Part shown: positions 56,101 to 64,000 of the stretch, piece by piece
Numbering within the stretch: the first letter of the stretch is position 1
Layout of the letters: the number at the start of each line of letters is the position of its first letter
From: Polyodon spathula
Lineage: Eukaryota > Chordata > Actinopteri > Acipenseriformes > Polyodontidae
Assembly: GCF_017654505.1 (NCBI RefSeq)
Contig: NC_054537.1
Span: forward strand, 76,952,118-77,016,117
Direction: 5' to 3'
DNA length: 64,000 bases
Made by a program: the position numbers and the translations under genes
The notes under the pieces: generated by a model
What the model saw: the letters and a program-made list of their open reading frames with translations, nothing else
Told to the model about the DNA's origin: nothing
Databases searched by the model: none

Positions 56101-59100
56101 GAACCGTCTCCCAGAGTTGTATACCATTTAAGCAGCAATCATGATTACCAGAGTCCCGATTAGGTGGCGCCAACTGTACTTGATGTATACCTCCATGCCT
56201 GAAGTGAAATTCTCATGTCATTTCCATCCTTTCTTTCTATCTATGGTAATCATAGACAAGTTTTCACAAAACATAAAAGGTCTAATCAATACCGAGACCC
56301 CCAAGAACCTTGTTTTTCAGTAGAAAAAGCATTCCAGTATCCACAGTTTAGAGGACAAACACTTACCCGAGCATGCTTTTGAGACCGAGATTCTTTGATC
56401 TGTTCTTCATTTTCATATTCCTGGGTTCTTCCTTGACTTGGGTTCGCTGCTTTTGCTAAGGAATTCTGAGCAGAAGCGCCATGCTGCCTCCTAGAAGCAG
56501 AGGACACAGGCACAGGCCTCTGGGGCCGATCTCTCAGGGTACAAACAGAATGGTGGGGTCCACTGCTGCCACTATACTGCGACAGAAGGGAATCCATGCT
56601 CTCAGATTTAGCAAGTCTGGAACAGTAAAATATCATGATTAACAGTGCCTGAAATCATTGTAGAACACCATGGGCCATATTTTCAAATATTTTCCTCCAT
56701 TAACTATTTTTTGGAAAGGGGAACAAAAAAAATACAAAATGAAAAACAGCACACCTTGAGAGTGTGAAAAATAACTTGAAATGTAACTTAGTTATTTGGT
56801 TCTAGTTTTATAAAAAATAACAGGCATTTTTACCTCTTACAATCAGAACCAACTTTTAATTGTCCTCTCTCACGCAGTTACTCTTTTGAGGTGAAAAGCA
56901 TGTGATCAGCAAAGGAAAAAAAAAAAGTTCAATTTTTAATATGCAAATCGTATTTTACAGTGATACTTTATACTTGATTAACTTAGAAAAACAATTACAT
57001 ATCCGTTATTTATAAACACTACTCCAACTTGCCTCCAAGTAAACTTATATGAACTTTTTATATTAAAACATTTAGCTGTGTACGTCAGGCTACGTATTTA
57101 GCCTAATGAAAATCAATATCATTGCAGTCTCTCCTTGATCGCACATATTACTTATTGATTTCCAAATTTGTAAATGCTATGATTTTTGCTCCATTTAGTG
57201 CAATAAATCTCAGAGCAACAGCCTCTAAAGTTATCCAAACAGTTTTAGATTCTAGTTCTGAAAAGTATGCCTACTCTCACTGTGCATGTGTATCTTCTGT
57301 GTGCATAAAAATATCAAAACAATTGAAATTATGTTGAGGATATGCCAGGATATAGCCAACACAGAATACAGCAAAGATAATGTATTTCTAATAAACATTG
57401 AAGTGTGTACTGTAACCCCTTAATTTCGGCATGATCATTGGTCATAATTGATCTTGTTGAGCAATAACAGATCTCTGTGTGAGTTTTTTTAAAATCTAAT
57501 TAGAACATTGCAGTTGAATTAAGAAATATACTTGTTTTGCCTTTGGATATATAAGTCCTCTGTTTGATCCCCTACTACTGTAGGTCTCAAAATTAGAGAT
57601 GCTGCGGCAAGCTTGTCAAACTCCTGTATCATGTAAAACTAGTAACATCCTAACCCTATTTAAAAAATAATAATAATAAAATAAAATAAATACATAAATA
57701 AAGATGGTTTCTGTGCATAAAACACAATCAAGGGGTTACACTTGTTAAGCATTCATGACACTGTGAAGTGCTAAGTGTGGAATTTTAAGGAAGAGAGAAA
57801 AAAAAAAAACTTGATCTGTCCTTCACCTCAAAAAGTAATTATAGAACAAGGACATTATTAACATGCATCAACTGCAGTCCACACTTCTTTCTGAAAGATC
57901 TATCAGGATTGTTTTTGATTGGTTTAGCAAACTTTGGTCTGAGAAGTCTTTGGTAAAAGCAGGGGTGGGGAATACATCAGAGATGCAGAGCCGTTTATCA
58001 TCTGAATGCACTTTCTGAACAAAACCAAACACTGGGTGAAACTTTACAAAATGCTTTTTTTTTTTTTAAATTACAGAATCATTTCTGGCACAAATAATGA
58101 GGTATGGTCAAATTGAAAACAACAAAGCAATATCTCCCTTCCTGAATTACAACCAAACCCATATGCTATCATTCGTCAAAAGACGAATCAAAACGTAAGT
58201 TCTTAGTTTTGACAGAATCATTAATGTAATTGGTTTCCTTTCCTGTCTCGTTTGACACAATCAACAGCTCATTTAACGGAATTCCAAAATTGTCCCATTA
58301 CATTTTCTCTTTCATCACTAACAAATCATCAGCAAACACAAGCCGATGCGAATTACATGCAGCGGTCCACTCAACTCACAGATCTGCTCATTATCAAGGG
58401 CAGGAAATTTCAATCAAACCAAGACAAAACAGCAGAGTGTAACAGAAGGCTTCTAGTTGAGAAAGGCTTCTCATTGAATTTGAAATGTCTTTCCTGGCAG
58501 TAGAGCTGGAGTTCTGCTAATAAGATAATGACCTGGAATTCTTTGTTAAATAGTAAGTAGCGGGGCTCCTTAAAAATACATGTCCCCATGTGTTGCTGCA
58601 ACTGTTTAAATAACGTACCTGTTTGACAATGTGGGCAATAACCTTTACACTACCAGTGCACGAGAGCGGACATTCTGAAAAGAGCTTTGAAGCAGACTTT
58701 AAAGTTATAAGTGTAAAAAGTTGTCAGGATGTTAACCATAAAAATTAAAAAAATACAGGTATGTTATTTAAACAGTTGAAGCAACACGTGGGGACGTGTA
58801 ACACTATATTTTTCTGAACCCCGCTACTTACACAAGATCCTGTCATATGTAAATGAAAACGTTCAAACCTGAACATTCATGTTACCTGCCACATTCAATC
58901 AATCCAAAAGCAAACTGCTGTGTAGCCTACCACCATGAAAAATACTATTTTAACTACTCTTGATTTTCTGGAGTTATTCCTTCAAAAAATTGCTGGAACT
59001 GTTCAAGACATATAACAAGCACTTGGAAAAAGCAAGTCACTGACACATGTTCAAGGTATTAGCCAGGTACTGTACATTTCTGGTACAAATTAGTTGAACC

Positions 59101-60473
59101 TATGTATACAGACACACACACACACAAGCACACACAGAGGTTAAAGTAACTTTAATTTCTTACCAGTACTATATTATTAACCTATGGCCAGTAAAACATG
59201 ATAATATGAATAAGGGCAGACAATCGAGGCTGGGCGTTATGAAATATATGGTACACACACACAATATATAACATTTCAGTAATTATAAATATCTAGTAGC
59301 CATGTGTTAATGCTGATACATGCTGTTTGTTCACTTGTTCTCATTGTGCTCATAAAGTTTATTTAAAGCCTCCTGGCTTTGTTAGAGAAGATATGCTGAA
59401 ATGAAGTGGCTGAAAGTAATGTAAGCGCATCTAGTAGTTTGATTTCTACAACTTTTCATTCAAAACAGAGACACGTTGCTTTTGCTGTTGTGGTTACTGT
59501 AGTGCCTCTAATCGCAAACACTATTCACATTTTTTATTTGCTATACTAAATTTAAGTAGATAGACTCAACGTATGTAGGACAATGATGAAGCACACTTTC
59601 GTCTACAATGAAAGCCAACATTCAGAGGGCGTGCAGAAGCAGAAAAAAGCTAAATTAAATCGAATATTGTATTTACATATTTTTTTGTATTTACATATTT
59701 TCTGGTGGACTGATTTAGAACACAGATTAAACATAGTTTGAAAGACAACATTGAAGGTCTTTTTCCAGAGACTCATATTGACCAATCAGGTTAAATGAAA
59801 ATCTCTGATTCATTTTCTAATATGGTGTAAAAATGTAAAGCAGCTGCAAGGATAATGAAAAAAAAACAACTTTACCCCCCCCCATCTAGGTTTTACCTTT
59901 TATTTAGAGGCCCACTGTCCACTTCCCTGGACCTGCGCTTCTGTCTAGACAGCTCTCCCTTCTGCTCGAACTGGAATGCCTCCCCGTCAGGAACGCTTCC
60001 AGGCTCAGACAGGACTGTGGGGGATGGCGCAGGACTTAGCACGAATGGGATCGGACAAGACTCTTTTGTGCATGTTGTGAGGGTCTCGTATCGGATAAGT
60101 CGGGACTGAAGTTTTACAAACCCCTTATCTTTCTCCAAAGCTTTTCTGTCATCCAAGCAGAACCTGACAGTTACAAAAAGACCAAGCGTTAGATCCAGTT
60201 TAAGGAAGTACAGGGTGGTCATAAAATTAGAAATATAAAAGCTGCAGACAGCTACACATTGTTTTGCTTAATATGGCACTATTTGTTTCAGAGATGGGTT
60301 ATATAACGTACAGCATGGAGGCAGGTTTAAAAAATAGACATTATTTTGTAATAATTTCTTAATAAAAATTAACTTACTCAATCCCGTGATAATGGGAGTT
60401 GGCAGCCTTGTCAAACAGCAGCTTTTGCACTTTACGAGGTGTCAAATCAGGAGACATATGGAAAGCATTCTCC
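50092..60473 (-). CDS. MTBP: MDM2-binding protein (Treslin partner), 3' part of gene (last six coding exons)
   Basis: Gene span; coding join in transcript order is 60473-60378, 60163-59897, 56616-56367, 55476-55363, 50604-50539, 50130-50092 (832 nt, 276 residues plus stop, against about 900 for the human protein as I recall it). MTBP was first described as an MDM2 binder. It acts in the nucleus with Treslin/TICRR to load CDC45 at replication origins, and its C-terminal region has been described as Sld7-like and DNA-binding. Visible landmarks are [89 protein letters not shown] and [12 protein letters not shown]. They are in order, in frame and bounded by GT-AG junctions. The 5' two-thirds of the gene is not in the window. 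Confidence 0.94.
50131..50538 (-). other. MTBP: MTBP intron before the last coding exon
   Basis: 408 bp, GT-AG. Poly-A/T run at about 50392-50410; otherwise nothing recognised. Confidence 0.85.
50539..50604 (-). CDS. MTBP: MTBP penultimate coding exon
   Basis: Acceptor CTTAACAG, donor CAG|GTAATG. 22 codons: [20 protein letters not shown] then KQ. Both ends fall on codon boundaries. Confidence 0.93.
51189..51705 (+). repeat. Ancient unnamed repeat, copy 2
   Basis: Direct-orientation partner of 39106-39625, diverged but collinear over its whole length. It ends near AATATTTCATGAAAGTAAAT followed by AACAACTAAACA. No coding capacity. Confidence 0.75.
52023..52560 (-). repeat. Possible degenerate solo LTR (TATA box plus polyadenylation signal)
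   Basis: On the - strand GGGGTATAAAAG (TATA at 52541-52534) is followed about 510 bp later by AATAAA (52028-52023), spaced as in an LTR. I could not define TG/CA ends or a target duplication, so this is tentative. Confidence 0.3.
55363..55476 (-). CDS. MTBP: MTBP coding exon, third from last
   Basis: Acceptor TTTGCCAG, donor AAAG|GTTTGT. 38 codons: [20 protein letters not shown], then [18 protein letters not shown]. This is among the best conserved stretches of the MTBP C-terminus. Both ends fall on codon boundaries. Confidence 0.95.
55662..56178. mobile_element. Non-autonomous pogo/Tigger-type MITE flanked by TA
   Basis: The element at 55664-56176 has inverted ends: CAGTCGGCGCCACTTTATCG on the left, and the reverse complement of the right end is CAGTTGGCGCCACCTAATCG. 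TA lies directly outside both ends (55662-55663, 56177-56178). Sub-terminal CCCAATTAAA motifs recur inside. No ORF of note. It lies in an MTBP intron. Confidence 0.85.
56367..56616 (-). CDS. MTBP: MTBP coding exon with Ser/Arg-rich region
   Basis: Acceptor TGTTCCAG, donor TCGG|GTAAGT. The first base completes an Arg codon. It then reads [20 protein letters not shown], a low-complexity Ser/Arg/Pro segment ([18 protein letters not shown]), and [11 protein letters not shown] at the end. The middle is poorly conserved and probably disordered. Confidence 0.93.
56617..59896 (-). other. MTBP: MTBP intron containing a long-armed MITE
   Basis: 3.3 kb, GT-AG. Besides the MITE at 58553-58831 it is AT-rich with A runs (57660-57700). 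No gene seen. Confidence 0.85.
58553..58831. mobile_element. 279-bp MITE with about 70-bp terminal inverted repeats
   Basis: The left arm (58553-58621) starts GTAAGTAGCGGGG and includes AACTGTTTAAATAACGTACC. The right arm (58757-58831) is its reverse complement with about 15 differences, including an insertion. The inside is short and non-coding. No target duplication is obvious, so the superfamily is undetermined. Confidence 0.85.
59897..60163 (-). CDS. MTBP: MTBP coding exon
   Basis: Acceptor ACTGTCAG, donor AAAG|GTAAAA. The first base completes a Glu codon. It reads [20 protein letters not shown], then [15 protein letters not shown], then [20 protein letters not shown], then a basic segment ([18 protein letters not shown]). 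It ends two bases into an Arg codon. Confidence 0.95.
60378..60473 (-). CDS. MTBP: MTBP coding exon, most upstream one in the window
   Basis: Acceptor TTTTACAG, donor TTGA|GTAAGT. After one base that completes an upstream codon it reads [20 protein letters not shown], then [11 protein letters not shown]. It ends two bases into a Glu codon. Confidence 0.94.
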
Positions 60474-60512
60474 CTGTAAAAATAGAAACAGTATATATCT
60501 GGAAAAAAAAAA

Positions 60513-60557
60513 AGTGTGTATGTATGTATGTATGTATGTATGTATTATGTATGTATG

Positions 60558-60635
<78 letters not shown>

Positions 60636-60636
60636 A
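60513..60636. repeat. (TATG)n(TA)n compound microsatellite
   Basis: A tetranucleotide run followed by about 75 bp of TA, just upstream (on the - strand) of an MTBP exon. Confidence 0.95.
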
Positions 60637-61079
60637 ACACTACAAACAGAATATACACATTTTAAATTTGGATCAATAAAACATGCATGTGTTAGCAATG
60701 GAAAGGGGTTTAATAGTGTTGATCAGCGTCTAAAGATTTAGCCTGATATCTTTTCATCAAATTGGTCGAACAAGAATATTCTAAAGGTTCTACATGCCAA
60801 CATCCTAAGAAATTTATATTGTATGATTATTATAGGTCAGATATGTATACTTTAAGCTAAATATGGAGAAAAAAAAAAAAAAAAAAAATGTCAACAAAAC
60901 TAAAACGTTAGTATCATAATCCTGGTTCCCTGAAATAGAAATGTAAATATTACCTAATGGGATATATCTCTCATAACCCGAATTAGCACTTTCAAATTAG
61001 ACTTTAAAAGTAGAACCTACACAAACTACTCCACATTGATGCATATAGAATATAAGTAAGATTTACAGAGAAAAAACAG

Positions 61080-62095
61080 GTTAATCTCAGTTGCATAAGT
61101 ATCCATCCCCTTTGCTACTCCATCCCTAAATTAGCTCAGGTGCAAATGATTTGTTTGAAAGGTCACAAAATTAGTGAAATGGTTTCAGCCTGTGCGTACT
61201 CAAAGTGGTTTAACTTGTACATAATTCCCTCAGGTATATAAAGACTTTCAAACTGCAACTTGCATAGTGATCCAACAAAGTAACCATGAAGACCAAGGAG
61301 CTTTCGAAGCAAGTTAGGGATAAAGTGGTAGAGAGGCACAGAACAGGAGAATGGTATAAGAAAATTTCAAAGGCGCTGATTATCCCCCTCAGCACAGTGA
61401 AGTCCATCATTAAGAAGTGGAAGATGCATCATAACACCCAGACACTACCATTATCAGGTCCCCCTCCTAAACTGAGCAGCTGGGCAAACAGGAAACTGGT
61501 TCGGAATGTCACTCTGAAGCCAACAATGACCTTGAGAGATCTGCAAAGTTCTGCGTCTGTGATGGGAGTCAGTGTTCACATATCAACAATAAGCCGGTTC
61601 CTACACAAAGCTGGCCTGTATCGACGGGTGGCAAGAAAGAAGCAATTACTCAAAAAGCCTAATCTTAAAGCACGTATGGAATTCATGAAAAAGCATGTAG
61701 ATTATACTGCAGGACATGTGGAAAAAGGTTTTGTGGTCAGACGAGACAAAAATTGAACTTTTCGGTCTAAATGCAGGACAATGACCTGAAGCACAAAGCC
61801 AAAGCCACACTGGAGTGGTTGAACAATAAGAGAATTAATGTTCTTGAGTGGCCCAGTCAAAGTCAAATAGAAAAATGTATGGCGAGACGAAGATTGCAGT
61901 CCATCGACAGTCAACAACAAACTTATCAGAACTGGGGCAATATTCCTGTAAGAATGGGCAGAAATTTCACCATCCTACTGTGCAAAGCTAGTAGAGACCT
62001 GTCCAAAAAGACTCCTAGCAGTAATTACTGCAAAAGGTGCTTCTACCAAGTACTGACTTAAGGGGCTAAACACTTATCCAACCAGTAAATGTATA
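61080..62095 (+). mobile_element. Defective Tc1-like transposon
   Basis: The ends are partly inverted copies: GCATAAGTATCCATCCCCTT on the left, and the reverse complement of the right is GGATAAGTGTTTAGCCCCTT. The transposase inside is broken. Exact outer ends were not determined. Confidence 0.75.
61286..61935 (+). pseudogene. Tc1-family transposase, frameshifted and internally deleted
   Basis: It starts MKTKELSKQVRDKVVERHRT and has the helix-turn-helix region (LIIPLSTVKSIIKKW, then STISRFLHKAGLYRRVARKK). A one-base frameshift at the A run near 61720 moves the catalytic WSDETKIELF into another frame. A deletion then removes the segment between FGLN and QDNDLKHKAK (second catalytic Asp). The region with the third catalytic residue (after EWPSQS) is also missing. 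Confidence 0.85.
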
Positions 62096-62899
62096 TTATA
62101 AAGTTAGTTTTGTTTTGGTTTAATATAATATAGCAGGCTAATAAAACGATTAAAGTAGGCTATAATATTTTTTTCATAAAGAAGTTGTCGTTATTTGTTG
62201 AAATTAATCAGTTTTCATATTTTGTTGTGTACTACTCATTTAATTAAACGAAGTAATGTAAGAAGTTGCTTGTATCGTTCATGACTTTTTCAAATCAAGT
62301 AAGCTTATTTGTGTATAAAAAACGACAATGGAGTTGCAGCCTGTGTCATCTTACTTAATGGCACTCAAGCTGAAATCGTAAAGTAATTTAAAAGAGGTTT
62401 ACAAAAGTGACAGCGGACTGTCTCTCTTTAGCGCACAACCAAGAACTTGCAGACTTGATACAACTGTGTTGAGAATTTAAAAAGAAAACATTTTATGAGA
62501 TTTTTAACACAAGGTACCATAAATATGACTGCACACCCAGCGGTTGCATTCGGTAATAAAAATACTGTTAACTAAAAGGCTCAAAACTATAGATTGTGCG
62601 CATCCCTTGTTAGTAGCTGCCAGTTTGTTTTTCATTCAACAGTTTCCATCAGTTTTCTTGACAGATTTTGTAGATTCGGTATTCGGTCAAATCTTTTGAG
62701 ATGGATTTGGTATTTGGCCGAATCCCAAAAACCTGGATTCAGTGCATCCGTAGAAAATTACAATTCTAGCTCAGTGTTTTATAGGTTTGTAAGCAACTGC
62801 GAAAATTACTGAATTTCACCACCAGGATCCACAAGTCATCCGCCGTTCTCATTGGAACAGAATACAGCAGTTGCACAAAAAAGCCTTATTTTTTTGTTA

Positions 62900-63466
62900 C
62901 CGACTGTGGCAGTGCGATTGCCCTGCACAGTGGTAAATTAGTGTTGGTGTGGTTTATATGTGGGAATGGGTTTATTTTGTGACGTTTTGGTACTTAATTA
63001 GTTTATTGTATGTTTTTGTGTTAATTGTTACAATTGATTTAATTGTTTAGCTGCTGTGGCGCTCCGCTGGGGACGATTACCGGTCTGCGTGGAGCAGCAG
63101 CTGAAAGCAATCAGCTGTTCCAGCAGGCAGGTGGGCGTGTCTCAACAGAGCGTCAAGATAAAAGCATGGCGATCGCTGTGATCGGGGCTGCTGCAAGGCC
63201 TGCCGTTTTCACGGCACCTTTTGAGTTGTAGTTTGGGGTATTGTGTTTTATTTTGCACTTTTTGTACGGTTTTCTGTATTTGTCCTCTGTGAGTTACCAT
63301 CGCTGGTAACGTCACATGACCGCCTTTATTTTACTTTCACTTTCTTTTTGTTGTTAATAAATCCTGCGCGCCTGTGCCGGCGTTTCAACACCAACCTCAG
63401 TCTCTCTGTATGCTTGAACAGCGGCGACCCACACGCGTGACTCGAGGAAGACCCTGTCACACCGAC
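62900..63466 (+). mobile_element. Solo LTR with perfect 5-bp target duplication
   Basis: CCGAC at 62900-62904 and 63462-63466 flanks a 557-bp unit (62905-63461) that begins TGTGGCAGTG and ends CCTGTCACA. A TATA-like GATAAAAG lies near 63157 and AATAAA at 63356-63361, in LTR order on the + strand. The sequence is not obviously the same as the LTRs at 5746 and 8088. The internal region was lost, presumably by LTR-LTR recombination. A 62-codon and a 65-codon ORF inside are not meaningful. Confidence 0.88.
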
Positions 63467-64000
63467 TAATTGGCGACAGAGCTTGTAATAAGTGAACCGG
63501 CAACTCCAAAAGCTGACAACTAAATGTCAGTAATTGAATTCCACTAGCAAAACATTTGTTAGAAAACAGCTAGACTGTTTCCCAGCCTTAAGCATTTGGT
63601 AACGAAAAGACATCCAAGCAGCTATCTTTGTTCCCCACATGTGAGAGATGCAAAGGGCTATACCCACATTTTTAAAGCTTACATTTTTCCACAGATTAAG
63701 TTCTGGACTACAGGTCCAAGCACTCTTTAGATGCCCAAATCACAAGTAGCTGGATCACAGATGAAAATTTAATTTTTTATTTAGATGAGTAGTGAGATAA
63801 GTTTGCACTAGAGGAAAGCTGGGCAGCTTATGATATTTCCCGTTCAAGTTATTATGTGCGTATACTTTCTGTGAACGATGTAGATCAATCAGGTCCCAGA
63901 ACAATGCAGTTTTCTTGAAAGTAATATTTTATATGCAGGAGCAGAAGAAGGGAGCCTTTGTCCCTTAAGCTTGAGATGTACAATTGCAAACCAGTGAGGA
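63467..64000. other. Right edge, nothing recognised
   Basis: AT-rich sequence without a recognisable exon, repeat or RNA. Probably MTBP intron. Confidence 0.5.

Larger units (their letters stand above)
60474..62899. other. Region right of the last recognised MTBP exon
   Basis: Probably MTBP intron. Besides the microsatellite and the Tc1 relic it has AT-rich sequence and, near 62680-62750, GATTCGGTATTCGGTC- and TTTGGCCGAATCCC-like motifs that may be an hAT end relic. No further MTBP exon could be supported. Confidence 0.6.

Noticed and set aside
60950..61010. Possible additional MTBP exon ending ATTAG|GTAATA on the - strand
   Set aside because: The phase needed by the next exon places a stop codon in the candidate, and no familiar MTBP peptide appears.

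Overview
This is vertebrate genomic DNA, almost certainly from a ray-finned fish. It has AT-rich introns, many microsatellites, Tc1/mariner, hAT and pogo-type DNA transposons, LTR elements, tRNA-derived SINEs and a non-LTR relic. The SINE near 37.9 kb and the LINE tail carrying AACATAAGAACATAAGAA resemble repeats I associate with non-teleost fishes such as sturgeon or paddlefish. That placement is recalled from knowledge, not proven here.

Two protein-coding genes are supported, and they converge. On the + strand, SNTB1 (beta-1-syntrophin) runs from the left edge to its stop at 43551. The window holds the 3' end of its first coding exon and six complete downstream exons, about 376 residues in all, covering the PDZ end, PH1b, PH2 and SU regions. 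On the - strand, the last six coding exons of MTBP (partner of Treslin/TICRR in replication-origin firing) lie between 60473 and the stop at 50092, about 276 residues. The 5' part of MTBP lies beyond the right edge. As I recall it, this tail-to-tail SNTB1/MTBP arrangement matches human 8q24. All splice junctions keep frame. All are GT-AG except SNTB1 intron 1, which needs a GC donor.

Layout: 1-88 SNTB1 exon; 89-25898 a 25.8 kb intron 1 packed with repeats, including a complete gag-only LTR retrotransposon at 5746-8652 with a perfect 5-bp target duplication, a near-complete Tc1 element at 8988-10568 sitting in a TA microsatellite, a dead LINE reverse transcriptase at 16736-17840, several MITEs and a decayed pogo/Tigger relic at 23110-23720; 25899-43551 the remaining SNTB1 exons and introns, including a decayed copy of the exon 2 splice-acceptor region at about 27410-27565; 43552-50091 the convergent 3' regions, containing an 823-bp hAT element with a perfect 8-bp target duplication; 50092-60473 MTBP exons and introns with two MITEs; 60474-64000 a Tc1 relic and a solo LTR with a perfect 5-bp target duplication.

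No new cellular system is evident. The most unusual object is the gag-only LTR element. Its single GC-rich ORF begins with a damaged zinc knuckle and is then built from five successive in-frame minisatellites. Other points worth checking are the GC-AG intron, the vestigial exon 2 duplicate, and two unnamed ancient repeat families, each seen twice in the window.
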